A stretch of 64,000 nucleotides of DNA from an uncultured Oscillospiraceae bacterium (GTDB lineage Bacteria; Bacillota; Clostridia; Oscillospirales; Oscillospiraceae). Shown in pieces: positions 15,961 to 24,760 of the stretch. Both the position numbers and the translations under genes were made by a program. The stretch spans positions 62,001 to 126,000 of the forward strand of contig CANRLF010000004.1 in assembly GCA_947631395.1 (NCBI GenBank), read 5' to 3'. The notes beneath the pieces were generated by a model. That model made no database searches. It was not told where the DNA came from and worked only from the letters and a program-made list of their open reading frames with translations. How positions within the stretch are numbered: the first letter of the stretch is position 1; every line of letters begins with the position of its first letter.

Positions 15961-16144
15961 AGACTCACCTCTCTGAGGGGAGTCTACAACCAGACTCCTC
16001 CCCCTGCCCCCTCCTCAGAGAGGAGGGGCTGACCGCGCGGCGGGGACGGGGGAATATTGTTGCGGCTGGCGCCGCGGATCCCACCTCATCCCTGCCCTTC
16101 CCCGCCCGGGCGGGGAAGGCGAAAAAGGTTGCGGCTACGCCGCG
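15961..16144. repeat. Repeat-rich intergenic element with palindromes
   Basis: In the gap between the radical SAM gene and the rhomboid-like gene: inverted arms CCTCTCTGAGG (15968-15978) and CCTCAGAGAGG (16012-16022); AGACTC at 15961 and 15992 with GAGTCT at 15980; a perfect 24-bp palindrome at 16096-16119 centred on CCCGGG; and two copies of GTTGCGGCT...CGCCGCG at 16059-16076 and 16128-16144. No ORF is credible here. It looks like an extragenic palindromic or MITE-like repeat family. No other copy was noticed in this window. Confidence 0.65.
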
Positions 16145-16178
16145 TTTTGCGCGCGGCGGGGAAGGGGTGGGTTTGTTA

Positions 16179-17060
16179 TTACTCGGTGAAGTGCACGTGG
16201 GAGTTTATGTGGTCCTGGCAGAAGCAGTGGTAGCCCTGGCACTTGGAGCAGTAGCGAAATTCGAGCTCGGGGTTGGTGACGTCGGTCCTGCCGCATACGG
16301 AGCACTTGTGGCGGTAGGGCTGGGACTGCTCCTCCCGCTTTGCCTCGTTCACGGCCCTGTCCCACTGGGCGCGGCGCTTGTATACCGCCCGGTCACGGCG
16401 GAAGTGGGAGAAGAGCTCCGCCCCACAGAATACGAAGAAGTTGAGTATGGCCACCAGCGGCAGGAGGTTCAGGGGGAATATGGACATGTTTCTGAGTATG
16501 GAGAAGATGAAGAAGGCCGCGTCCACCAGGGCGAGCCACTTCATCTTGATGGGGATGAAGAAAAAGAGCAGGACCCGGGCGTCAGGCCAGATGGAGGCGA
16601 AGGCGAAGAACATGCTGAGGTTGAGATAAGAGGCGTTCATGCTGCCGCCGAGCATGGGCCCGGCCATGGCCCCGACTGAGGGGCGGACAACGAAATAGAG
16701 GATAAAGCCGAAGATGATATTGAACAGGACGCCGGAGAGATAGTAGATGGTGAAACGGGCCTTGCCCCACTGGTGCTCAAGGCTGGAGCCGATGAAATAG
16801 TAGAAGTAGAGGGCGACGGCCTCAAAGAGTATGTTACCGTCGATGGGCATGAGCAGAAAGGTCACAAGCCGCCACAGCTGGCCGTGAAGTATCATATTGG
16901 GGTCAAAATAGATGTAGGACATGAGCGTCCCGGTGCTGTCCATCATGTAAAAGACGTAGAATATGCCGCTGGCCGCCACCAGATACAGCATCAGGTTCCT
17001 GATGCCGAAGTTGGGGTGCTTGTGACAAAAACGTGTTATGGCTCTGTCGAGAGACTTCAA
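16179..17060 (-). CDS. Rhomboid-like membrane protein with C-terminal zinc ribbon
   Basis: 293 aa from the TTG at 17060, chosen because AGAGGTG lies about 7 bases upstream; the GTG at 17069 would be too close. It has about six membrane helices with the rhomboid-like GQLWRLVTFLLMP and GSSLEHQWGKARF patterns. Where rhomboid proteases have GxSG, this protein reads GGSMNASYLNLS, and no matching His motif is obvious, so it may be an inactive member (derlin/pseudoprotease-like). The cytoplasmic tail has CSVCGRTD and CSKCQGYHCFCQDH, a Cys/His metal-binding knuckle. Convergent with the preceding operon. The function is unknown. Confidence 0.72.
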   Translation of the reverse strand: MKSLDRAITRFCHKHPNFGIRNLMLYLVAASGIFYVFYMMDSTGTLMSYIYFDPNMILHGQLWRLVTFLLMPIDGNILFEAVALYFYYFIGSSLEHQWGKARFTIYYLSGVLFNIIFGFILYFVVRPSVGAMAGPMLGGSMNASYLNLSMFFAFASIWPDARVLLFFFIPIKMKWLALVDAAFFIFSILRNMSIFPLNLLPLVAILNFFVFCGAELFSHFRRDRAVYKRRAQWDRAVNEAKREEQSQPYRHKCSVCGRTDVTNPELEFRYCSKCQGYHCFCQDHINSHVHFTE

Positions 17061-17300
17061 AGCTATCACCTCTAATTGGATATTATAGCCTGTTTGAGGG
17101 AAAAAGTCTATAATATAACGGCAAACATTTTATTAATAAAGGGGCGTTGGCCGGTATTGCGGGAGGTTTTTTGCTGAAATGGCGAAAAAAGAATAAATTA
17201 TTACAAAAAGTTTCAAATATATGTGGCCTTTTTCGGAAATGTGTGCTACAATATAATGTATATTGCCATAACCATATGTTTTTACGCACGGAGGACAGCT

Positions 17301-18461
17301 ATGTCGAGCAGAATATTCACATCAGAATCGGTGACGGAGGGACATCCGGATAAGATCTGCGATCAGATCTCCGACGCGGTCCTTGACTTTATAATCTCCC
17401 AGGACAAGCGGGCGAGAGTGGCCTGCGAGACGATTTGCACCACGGGGATGGTCCTGGTGATGGGGGAGATAACCACCGAGTGCTACGCGGATATACCGGC
17501 CATCGCCAGAAAGACCATAAAGGACATCGGCTATGATAAGCCTGAGTACGGCTTTGACGGTAACTCCTGCGCGGTGCTCACGAGCATAGATGAGCAGTCC
17601 CCGGACATCGCCATGGGCGTAAATTCCGCCTACGACGACGCCAGCGACGAGGGGGCGGGCGACCAGGGTATGATGTTTGGCTACGCCTGCGACGAGACGC
17701 CGGAGCTGATGCCGGCGCCCATATCAATGGCGCATAAGCTGTCAAGGAGGCTTGCACAGGTCAGAAAGAGCGGGGAGCTTGACTTTTTGCGGCCCGACGG
17801 CAAGACACAGGTCACGGTCAGATATGACGACGGGGGCCATGTGGAGAGCTGCCCGGCCATCGTGGTGTCCTCACAGCACTCGCCTGACATATCCATAGAG
17901 AGGCTCCGGGAGGCCATAGTCGAGACGGTCATAAAGCCGGTCATACCCGGGAAATTCATAACGCGCGACACGAAGCTTTTTGTGAACCCCACCGGCAGAT
18001 TTGTGGTGGGCGGCCCGGTGGGCGACTCGGGCCTTACGGGCAGGAAGATAATCGTCGACACCTATGGCGGTGTAGGCGGTCACGGGGGCGGGTGCTTCTC
18101 CGGTAAGGACCCCAGCAAGGTCGACAGGTCCGGGGCGTATATGGCCCGGTATATCGCCAAGAACATCGTGGGCGCGGGACTTGCCCGCAGGTGCCAGATA
18201 GAGATAGCCTACGCCATCGGCGTGGCAAGGCCCGTGAGCGTACACATCGACACCATGGGCACCGGGGTCATGGAGGACGAGAGGCTGGCGAAGCTCGTTC
18301 AGGAGCTTTTTGATATGCGTCCGGCAAGGATAATCGAGAAGCTGGGACTGCTGGCACCAATCTATCTGAATACAGCGGCCTACGGCCACTTCGGAAGGAC
18401 AGACGTGGATCTGCCCTGGGAGAGGCTTGACATGGTGGACGCGCTGAAGGAGCGCATGTGA
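17301..18461 (+). CDS. metK: S-adenosylmethionine synthetase
   Basis: 386 aa from the ATG at 17301, which has GGAGG (17290-17294) upstream; longer in-frame starts lack a site. Signatures: [24 protein letters not shown] at the N-terminus (here written only in part by position 5-28), [12 protein letters not shown] about residues 117-128 and [19 protein letters not shown] about 257-275. It makes SAM from ATP and methionine. A TATAAT -10 box lies at 17252-17257, with a weak -35. The leader is only about 40 bases, too short for a SAM riboswitch. It is followed by an overlapping SAM-using methyltransferase gene. Confidence 0.97.
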   Translation: MSSRIFTSESVTEGHPDKICDQISDAVLDFIISQDKRARVACETICTTGMVLVMGEITTECYADIPAIARKTIKDIGYDKPEYGFDGNSCAVLTSIDEQSPDIAMGVNSAYDDASDEGAGDQGMMFGYACDETPELMPAPISMAHKLSRRLAQVRKSGELDFLRPDGKTQVTVRYDDGGHVESCPAIVVSSQHSPDISIERLREAIVETVIKPVIPGKFITRDTKLFVNPTGRFVVGGPVGDSGLTGRKIIVDTYGGVGGHGGGCFSGKDPSKVDRSGAYMARYIAKNIVGAGLARRCQIEIAYAIGVARPVSVHIDTMGTGVMEDERLAKLVQELFDMRPARIIEKLGLLAPIYLNTAAYGHFGRTDVDLPWERLDMVDALKERM

Positions 18462-19288
18462 TGGAGGACAGAAGAAGGCCGTACAGGGACTACAAAAGGC
18501 GTCAGGACACCCGGGAGGACAACAGGGAGACCGAGACCGACGAGAGCGTTATCGAGGGCCGCAACGCGGTGACCGAGGCCCTGAGGGCCGGAAGGACCCT
18601 CAATAAGGTTTTTGTGGCATCGGGCGACACGGACGCGGGGCTCAGACGGCTTGCCGCCCAGGCCCGGGACGCCGGGGCCGTGGTGGTGGAGACGGACAGG
18701 CGGAAGCTCGACCAGATGAGCGCCACCGGGGCCCACCAGGGGATAATCGCCAGGGCCGCGGTGAAGGAGTATTGCTCCGTTGAGGATATACTGGCTTACG
18801 CCCGGGAGAGGGGAGAGCCGCCGCTGATAGTCATATGCGACGAGGTATCGGACGACCACAACCTGGGGGCCATAATCCGCACGGCGGAGTGCGTCGGGGC
18901 CCACGGGGTGGTGATCCCGAAGCGCCGCAGCGCGAGCTTAAATGCCGTGGTGGCGAAAACCTCGGCCGGGGCGGTGGAGTATATGCGCGTGGCGAGAGTC
19001 GCGAATTTGGCCTCCGCCATCCGGGAGCTGAAGGACGCCGGCGTGTGGATTTACGGCACGGCCGCGGACGGGGAGAACGACCTGTGGTCCACGGACCTGA
19101 CGGGGCCGATGGCCCTGGTCATCGGTTCCGAGGGCGAGGGGATGAGGAGGATAGTCACCGAAAATTGCGATTTCGGTGTGTCGATACCGATGGCGGGACG
19201 GATCTCGTCCCTGAACGCCTCCGCCAGCGCCGCCATTGTGCTCTATGAGGCCATGAGGCAGAGAACGAAAAAACAGCAAAACCACTGA
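18461..19288 (+). CDS. rlmB: RlmB/TrmH-type 23S rRNA (guanosine-2'-O)-methyltransferase
   Basis: 275 aa from the ATG that overlaps the metK stop. An Arg/Asp-rich N-terminal tail (about 30 residues) precedes the substrate-binding motif VIEGRNAVTEALRAG. SPOUT motifs follow: DEVSDDHNLGAIIRTAECVGA (in sequence about residues 127-147), VIGSEGEGMRR and IPMAGRISSLNASASAAI. This matches RlmB, which methylates G2251 in the 23S peptidyl-transferase loop, though TrmH paralogues exist. Coupling to metK would link the enzyme to its SAM supply. Confidence 0.86.
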   Translation: MEDRRRPYRDYKRRQDTREDNRETETDESVIEGRNAVTEALRAGRTLNKVFVASGDTDAGLRRLAAQARDAGAVVVETDRRKLDQMSATGAHQGIIARAAVKEYCSVEDILAYARERGEPPLIVICDEVSDDHNLGAIIRTAECVGAHGVVIPKRRSASLNAVVAKTSAGAVEYMRVARVANLASAIRELKDAGVWIYGTAADGENDLWSTDLTGPMALVIGSEGEGMRRIVTENCDFGVSIPMAGRISSLNASASAAIVLYEAMRQRTKKQQNH

Positions 19289-19335
19289 TACTACCGAGGC
19301 CCCGCCGGTCACCCCGCGGGGAGAAGGGAGATGCT

Positions 19336-21801
19336 ATGGCTAAAGATAAATACATTTTTGACGACCTGGAGCTCTCGGGGGACTACGAGACGGATGAGAG
19401 CTTCGACCTGGACTCCATCCTCGCCGAGTTCCACGGCGGCGCGGACGGGACGACGGGTCCCCGGGCATCGGAAGCGTCTGCCGAGATCCCCGGAAGGCCG
19501 CCGCGCCAGGGCCAGGATGTAACTTCGACACGGCCTGAGCCGCCCGAAGTGCTCGAGACGGCCAAGCCGGAGCTCGAGGCCACAAGGCAGTTCGCGCCGG
19601 TGGCCCGTGAGCCTGAGCCGGAGCCGGAGGAGCCGGTGAAGCGCGGGCTTTTCCGCCGCGGAAGGTCAAAGCGCCGTGAGGATGAGCCGGAGAAGGCTGA
19701 GGCCCCGGAGCCGGAGCTCAGGACGGAGCGGTTCGTTGTGAAGCTCCACGACGAGAAGCCGGCCTATGAGACGAAGCCGGACATAGACCTGTCTGTCTTT
19801 GAGGAGCCGGAGGAGGAACGCTGGGATCGCCGGATGGAGGAATTTTTAAATTCCATTGACGACGGGCCCTCCGCCGGGGACAGTGAGCCGGAGTATTCCG
19901 CACCGGATACCTCGGAGCTCCGGGAGGAGGTCAGCAGGACCGAGGACCTGGGCGAGGAGCTGATGGAGGAGGACGAGGGCCGCCGCAGACGGGGCATATT
20001 CGGACTTTTCCGCCGCCGTGACCGGGAGTCGGAGGACGAGATCGACGATGCGGAGATAGAGGACGACGATGAGCTCACCTTTGACGAGAGCCTATGGGAG
20101 GACGAGGGGCCGGAGTATATAGACGACGAGGACTTCTATGTCAACGAGTCAGACCCGGATTTCAAGCGGGAGTCGGCCAAATACGCGGCCAGAGTACCGT
20201 CACTCAGGTTCAGGATATTGGGCCTTGCGGTCATCTGTATAGCCATGTTTTTCGTCAGCCTTGCCGGGATACGCGGTACGCCGGGGCTTTTCGGCATCGG
20301 TGATAACCACAGGGCCTCCGTGGCGACACTTCTTATAATGGAGCTCGTGGCCGTCGGGTTGGGGCTGGACGTTATGATACGCGGGCTGGAGGACATACTG
20401 ACCTTCTCCGCCGGAGCGGAGTCGCTGGTGTTCGTATCATGCGTTATGAGTATCCTTGACGGCTTTACCATGCTGACAGGCGGCGGACGGGGCCTGGGTA
20501 TGCCCATGGCGCTGGTGTCGTCCGTGTCGCTGTTGGGGGCGCTGGCGGCGAGGAAATCCTTCTATATGGCCATGTGCGACTCATTAAGGGCATCCCGGGC
20601 GTCGTCCACGACCTACGGTGTCACGGCGGATTTTGAGAGCATGGAGGCCCGCCATATCCTGAAGAAGGTGACCGGCGCTGACCAGGGCTTCTATACAAAG
20701 CTCACCGGCCGGGACAAGGGCGAGAAGATATACGACAGGCTCACGCCGCTCATGCTTATCGTAGCCTTTGTGCTGGCGTCGCTGGCGTGTATACGCCAGG
20801 GCAAGGCGGGATATTTTGCCCACAGCTTCTCCATAATGACCGCCGTGGCGGCGTCGTTTTCCGCCACATTCCTCTTCGCCCTGCCGTTCAGATACGCCGC
20901 GTCCAACCTGAAGAAGGCCGGCGGGGCACTGGCCGGATTCATCGGCGCAAGGGAGATATATTACACCGACGGGGCGCTAATAACCGATCAGGACATTTTC
21001 CCCACGGGCTCCGTGACGCTGAGCGGCCTTAAGATATTCGAGGGAGTGAACCAGCAGAAGGTAATAGTGGACACCGCGTCCCTCATTATCGCCTCGGACT
21101 CCGGCCTCAGGCGGGTGTTTGAGGAGCTACTAAAGTCCCAGGGCCTCACGCGCCGCAGGACGGACGACTTCTCCTGCTACGACGGAGGAGGCATCGGGGC
21201 GCTCGTGGACGGGGAGAGGGTGCTGGTGGGCACCGGGGCGTTTATGAACCTGATGGGCATTCGGGTACCCGACAGCGTGAATACAAGCAGCAGTGTGTTC
21301 ACCGACATAAACGACGAGCTGGCCGGGGTGTTCTCGCTGAATTATATCCCATCCAACTCGGTGCAGTCGGCCCTCGTGGCACTGCTCAACACAAAGACGA
21401 ATCTGCTGATGGCGGTCCGGGACTTCAACGTCACGCCCAACACCGTAAAGCAGAAGTTCAAGGTCAGCATGGACGGGGTGGAGTACCTGCCCATCGAGAC
21501 CACATATGACCTGAGCCAGAACGTGATCTCACCTGAGAACGGCGTTTCCGCGGTGCTGTGCCGCGGGGGACTGGCGCCCTTCGCCGAGGTCATCACAAGG
21601 GGAAGGCTGCTGAAGCTCATCACGGAGCTGAACACCTGGCTCACGGTGGCCGGTACGGCCATAGGCGGCATCATCATGTTCTTCCTGTGCTGGACCGGAG
21701 CTTTTGCCTCGGCCACGGCGGTGAACATATTCCTCTTCATGGGCGTTATAGCCCTGGCGGTTTACATAATATCGCAAGGAACCCGCAGGAGGATGAAGTG
21801 A
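19336..21801 (+). CDS. Degenerate P1B-type ATPase-like membrane protein with acidic N-terminal tail
   Basis: 821 aa. Residues 1 to about 285 are disordered-looking and strongly charged, with short basic patches (RGLFRRGRSKRRE, RRRRGIFGLFRRRD). Then come about four helices (from about 291), a small soluble loop, two helices, a soluble domain and two final helices: the 4+2+2 layout of P1B ATPases. The soluble domain keeps N-domain-like GIGALVDGERVLVGTGAFM and P-domain-like VFTDINDELAGVFSLNY, but where DKTGT is expected it reads ITDQDIFPTGS, and GDGxND is missing. I infer a pump-like fold without ATPase chemistry. SD AGAAGGGAG precedes the ATG. It is followed by the EF-G paralogue's own promoter. 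Confidence 0.6.
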   Translation: MAKDKYIFDDLELSGDYETDESFDLDSILAEFHGGADGTTGPRASEASAEIPGRPPRQGQDVTSTRPEPPEVLETAKPELEATRQFAPVAREPEPEPEEPVKRGLFRRGRSKRREDEPEKAEAPEPELRTERFVVKLHDEKPAYETKPDIDLSVFEEPEEERWDRRMEEFLNSIDDGPSAGDSEPEYSAPDTSELREEVSRTEDLGEELMEEDEGRRRRGIFGLFRRRDRESEDEIDDAEIEDDDELTFDESLWEDEGPEYIDDEDFYVNESDPDFKRESAKYAARVPSLRFRILGLAVICIAMFFVSLAGIRGTPGLFGIGDNHRASVATLLIMELVAVGLGLDVMIRGLEDILTFSAGAESLVFVSCVMSILDGFTMLTGGGRGLGMPMALVSSVSLLGALAARKSFYMAMCDSLRASRASSTTYGVTADFESMEARHILKKVTGADQGFYTKLTGRDKGEKIYDRLTPLMLIVAFVLASLACIRQGKAGYFAHSFSIMTAVAASFSATFLFALPFRYAASNLKKAGGALAGFIGAREIYYTDGALITDQDIFPTGSVTLSGLKIFEGVNQQKVIVDTASLIIASDSGLRRVFEELLKSQGLTRRRTDDFSCYDGGGIGALVDGERVLVGTGAFMNLMGIRVPDSVNTSSSVFTDINDELAGVFSLNYIPSNSVQSALVALLNTKTNLLMAVRDFNVTPNTVKQKFKVSMDGVEYLPIETTYDLSQNVISPENGVSAVLCRGGLAPFAEVITRGRLLKLITELNTWLTVAGTAIGGIIMFFLCWTGAFASATAVNIFLFMGVIALAVYIISQGTRRRMK

Positions 21802-21835
21802 TCGGGGGAGGAAATGATAAAAAATCCCCAAAAAA

Positions 21836-21878
21836 ACGGCAAAAATATATTGTGTTTGCCGTCATGTTGTAGTATAAT
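21836..21878 (+). promoter_or_regulatory. Promoter of the EF-G-like gene with overlapping inverted repeat
   Basis: TTGTGT (21850-21855), a 17-bp spacer and TATAAT (21873-21878). An inverted repeat, ACGGCAAA (21836-21843) and TTTGCCGT (21855-21862), straddles the -35 box and could be a repressor site or the end of the upstream transcript. Confidence 0.65.
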
Positions 21879-21942
21879 GTACCTTTAGTACGGGTCTTTT
21901 TTTCCACAGACTCAACAAAATTACGAGAGGATCTTGAAACTT

Positions 21943-23970
21943 ATGGGCTACGCTGTTGAAAAAATCCGCAACATCGCGCTCCTTGGCCACGGCGGGAGCG
22001 GCAAGACCACTTTAGCCGAGAGTATGCTTTTCGTCTCCGGCGCTACCTCCCGTCAGGGCACCGTCGGCGCCGGGAATACCGTTTCCGACTATGACGCCGA
22101 GGAGATCAAACGTCAGACCAGTATCTCCGCCACCACCATGTTCGCGGAGTTCAAGGGAAACAAGATAAACATCATCGACACCCCGGGCTACTTCGACTTT
22201 GTGGGCGAGGTATTTGAGGCCCTGCGTGTGGCGGATACCGCGGTCATATGCGTTTCCGCCAAGGACCAGATGAATGTCGGCGCCGAGAAGGCATGGAAAT
22301 ACGTGAATGACAGGAGCCTTCCCAGGGCAATCTACATCTCCAAGGTGGACGAGGAGCACGCCAACTTCGAGAAGGCCTTTGACACCCTTCGCAACACCTT
22401 CGGGTCCTCCGTCTGCGCCCTTATGGAGCCCATCATGGAGGGCGAGAAGGTCGTGGGCCTTGTGGACGTGCTGAAGAAGAAGGCCTACAAGTTCGTATCC
22501 GGCAAGCGCCAGGAGGTCCCCATGCCCGGTGACATCGCCGGAAAGGTGGAGGAGCACTACTCCGAGCTCGTTGAGAACGCCGCCGGCACCAGCGAGGAGC
22601 TGATGGAGAAGTACTTCGAGGAGGGCGACCTCTCGGAGCAGGAGGTCTACGACGCCCTCGGTACCGGCATCGCCGCCGGTGAGATCTGCCCCGTGTTCTT
22701 CGGCAGTGCCGCCACAGGCATGGGCACCGAGGTGTTCATGGACAGCGTCATCAACCTGTTCCCCGCGCCCCATGAGAACGGCGAGCCCGTCAACGTATCC
22801 GGCCCCACCAAGCTCATAGTTTACAAGACTATTTCCGACCAGTTCGGCAAGTTCAGCCTCTTTAAGGTCGTATCCGGCAAGGTCAGCGCGGACATGACCC
22901 TCACCAACGCCCGCAGTGGCGCTCAGGAGAAGCTGGGACATATATACACCATGCGCGGCAAGCAGAACATCGAGGTCCCGGAGCTTGCCTGCGGCGACAT
23001 CGGCGCCGTTTCAAAGCTTTCCGACACCAAGACCGGCGACACCCTGTGCGATCCCAAGGCTGTCGAGGCCATTCCCGGCATCGACTTCCCGGCCCCCTGC
23101 TACTCCATGGCCATCCGTCCCAAGACCAAGGGCCAGGAGGACAAGGTGGCTCAGGGCCTTACGAGACTGCGCGAGGAGGACGTGACTTTCACCGTCCAGA
23201 ACAACGCCGAGACCCGCCAGATGGTCATATCCGGCGCCGGCGACATGCAGCTTGACGTGCTCTGCTCAAAGCTGAAGAACAAGTTCGGCGTTGAGGTGGA
23301 GCTTATCCCGGCGAAGGTCCCCTACCGTGAGAAGATACGCAAAAAGATCGAGGCCCACGGCCGCCACAAGAAGCAGTCCGGCGGTCACGGCCAGTTCGGC
23401 GACGTGTGGATCCGCTTCGAGCCCCAGGACGAGAGCGAGGACCTGATCTTCGCCGAGGAGGTGTTCGGCGGCTCCGTGCCGAAGAACTTCTTCCCCGCCG
23501 TCGAGAAGGGCCTGAGGGAGTCAGTGGGCCGCGGCGTTCTGGCCGGGTACCCCATGGTCTATCTGAAGGCCACCCTTTACGATGGCTCCTATCACCCCGT
23601 TGACTCCTCCGAAATGGCCTTTAAGACCGCCGCGAATCTGGCCTTCAAGGAGCTCGTCAACGCAAGCCCCGCCCTTTTGGAGCCTATCGGACTTCTGAAG
23701 GTCACCATCCCCGATGCCAACATGGGCGATATAATGTCCGACCTCTCGAAGCGCCGTGGTAGCCCCATGGGCATGAGCGTGGAGAACGGTATGCAGGTGG
23801 TGGAGGCCGAGGTCCCCATGGCCGAGATGGGCTCCTACGCTATCGACCTGCGCAGTATGACCCAGGGCCGCGGGTCCTTCACCTTCGAGTTCGTCCGCTA
23901 CGACGAGGCTCCGCTGAATGTCCAGCAGAAGGTCATGGAGGAAGCCAAGTCCGCCGCTGAGGACGAGTAA
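21943..23970 (+). CDS. Elongation factor G paralogue (EF-G-like GTPase)
   Basis: 675 aa from the ATG at 21943; GAGAGG lies 12 bases upstream, and a TTG at 21934 is too close to it. Five EF-G domains are present. G motifs are altered from canonical fusA: the P-loop is GHGGSGKTTLAE, G3 reads DTPGYFDFVGEV with Tyr where the catalytic His usually is, and G4 reads SKVD instead of NKxD. The C-terminal domains are normal (KKQSGGHGQFGDVW; TQGRGSFTFEFVRYD). It is not in a str operon. I read it as an EF-G2/FusA2-type factor with unusual or slow GTP hydrolysis; its exact job is not evident. Confidence 0.88.
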   Translation: MGYAVEKIRNIALLGHGGSGKTTLAESMLFVSGATSRQGTVGAGNTVSDYDAEEIKRQTSISATTMFAEFKGNKINIIDTPGYFDFVGEVFEALRVADTAVICVSAKDQMNVGAEKAWKYVNDRSLPRAIYISKVDEEHANFEKAFDTLRNTFGSSVCALMEPIMEGEKVVGLVDVLKKKAYKFVSGKRQEVPMPGDIAGKVEEHYSELVENAAGTSEELMEKYFEEGDLSEQEVYDALGTGIAAGEICPVFFGSAATGMGTEVFMDSVINLFPAPHENGEPVNVSGPTKLIVYKTISDQFGKFSLFKVVSGKVSADMTLTNARSGAQEKLGHIYTMRGKQNIEVPELACGDIGAVSKLSDTKTGDTLCDPKAVEAIPGIDFPAPCYSMAIRPKTKGQEDKVAQGLTRLREEDVTFTVQNNAETRQMVISGAGDMQLDVLCSKLKNKFGVEVELIPAKVPYREKIRKKIEAHGRHKKQSGGHGQFGDVWIRFEPQDESEDLIFAEEVFGGSVPKNFFPAVEKGLRESVGRGVLAGYPMVYLKATLYDGSYHPVDSSEMAFKTAANLAFKELVNASPALLEPIGLLKVTIPDANMGDIMSDLSKRRGSPMGMSVENGMQVVEAEVPMAEMGSYAIDLRSMTQGRGSFTFEFVRYDEAPLNVQQKVMEEAKSAAEDE

Positions 23971-23984
23971 ACTTCCAAAATACG

Positions 23985-24014
23985 AACCCTCCCGGTTTGA
24001 ACCGGGAGGGTTTT
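23985..24014 (+). terminator. Intrinsic terminator after the EF-G-like gene
   Basis: AACCCTCCCGGT (23985-23996) pairs with ACCGGGAGGGTT (24001-24012) around TTGA, followed by TT. It also ends the convergent toxin gene from the right. Confidence 0.85.
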
Positions 24015-24032
24015 CGCGTTTTGTGAGGTTTA

Positions 24033-24326
24033 TCAACTGTTCCTGCGGCCGTCGACTACGGCGTCAATGTAGACGGTGGTGTCCTCTATGTAGTAGTAGA
24101 TTTTATACCACTTCCCGAAAAGCGCCCTGCGGTAGACGCCCTCGGGGAGGATAGGGTCGTCACAGATGGGGAACATGTAGGGATTTTCGACAATTTCTTT
24201 GGTGGTGGAGATGTATTCGCGAAGGAACCTCCTGGCCGCCGGGAAGCTTACCCTTTTTATGAAGGCAAGATGCTCCTCAAGCTGACTTCCGAGGTCCTCC
24301 GAGACAATGAGCTTATATCTGGGCAA
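24033..24326 (-). CDS. RelE/ParE-family toxin
   Basis: 97 aa with the compact RelE/ParE fold: YKLIVSEDLGSQLEEHLAFI helix start, RRFLREYISTTKEIVENP, and the C-terminal strands YRRALFGKWYKIYYYIEDTTVYIDAVVDGRR. The Arg and Tyr-rich C-terminal strands are typical. ParE members block gyrase, RelE members cut mRNA on the ribosome; these residues do not separate the two. It overlaps the antitoxin by 14 bases on the same strand. Confidence 0.82.
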   Translation of the reverse strand: MPRYKLIVSEDLGSQLEEHLAFIKRVSFPAARRFLREYISTTKEIVENPYMFPICDDPILPEGVYRRALFGKWYKIYYYIEDTTVYIDAVVDGRRNS

Positions 24327-24621
24327 CGTCGTCTACCTCCTCATTATCCTCATCCAGAATCTGCTGAAGTCTGGCTATGAGCTCATCATTGGGAATATAT
24401 TTCGCTCCGTTGGCTCTGGCTATACGGCGGCGCATAAGGTCCGCGTACAGGGATTTTTCGGAGCTCAGGGACAGGGAGAGAGGGACGGCGCGGTCACGGA
24501 CTATCTGATTTAAGAACATGTTTATGGCTCCGTTCATGGTCATGCCCAATTTGGAAAGGATTTCCTCGGCCTGGGCCTTGAGCTCGGAGTCGGTGCGGAT
24601 GGACATATTTACGCTTGACAT
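24313..24621 (-). CDS. RelB/DinJ-family antitoxin
   Basis: 102 aa from the ATG at 24621 with GGGGGTGA upstream. The N-terminus is the ribbon-helix-helix type (VNMSIRTDSELKAQAEEILSKLGMTMNGAINMFL), as in RelB/DinJ, which binds operator DNA as a dimer. The C-terminal part, ending in acidic residues (ILDEDNEEVDDVAQI), would wrap the toxin. It precedes the toxin in a two-gene operon with a perfect consensus promoter and an inverted-repeat operator. Confidence 0.85.
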   Translation of the reverse strand: MSSVNMSIRTDSELKAQAEEILSKLGMTMNGAINMFLNQIVRDRAVPLSLSLSSEKSLYADLMRRRIARANGAKYIPNDELIARLQQILDEDNEEVDDVAQI

Positions 24622-24639
24622 TTTATCACCCCCTTCACG

Positions 24640-24671
24640 CATATTATACCCAATAATATGTGCAATGTCAA
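24640..24671 (-). promoter_or_regulatory. Consensus promoter and inverted-repeat operator of the toxin-antitoxin operon
   Basis: On the minus strand TTGACA (24666-24671), a 17-bp spacer and TATAAT (24643-24648): a perfect consensus sigma-A promoter. CATATTAT (24640-24647) and ATAATATG (24653-24660) form a perfect 8-bp inverted repeat over the -10 box, where RelB-type autorepression is expected. Confidence 0.85.
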
Positions 24672-24696
24672 TACAAACGCCCCGGAAATTCGAGTT

Positions 24697-24725
24697 TTGA
24701 CATTTCTCTATCTTTTGTGTATAAT
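24697..24725 (+). promoter_or_regulatory. Consensus sigma-A promoter of the GH13 gene
   Basis: TTGACA (24697-24702), 17 bp, TATAAT (24720-24725): full consensus. It is divergent from the toxin-antitoxin promoter, with the two -35 boxes 25 bp apart. Confidence 0.88.
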
Positions 24726-24760
24726 AGCCGAGTGAAATTTTTATGGCAAAGGAGTTACAT

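Noticed and set aside
17252-17300. SAM riboswitch before metK
   Set aside because: The leader from the TATAAT box is only about 40 bases and has no fitting stems.
22012-22941. 309-aa frame opposite the EF-G-like gene
   Set aside because: Shadow of a conserved GTPase; no independent support.
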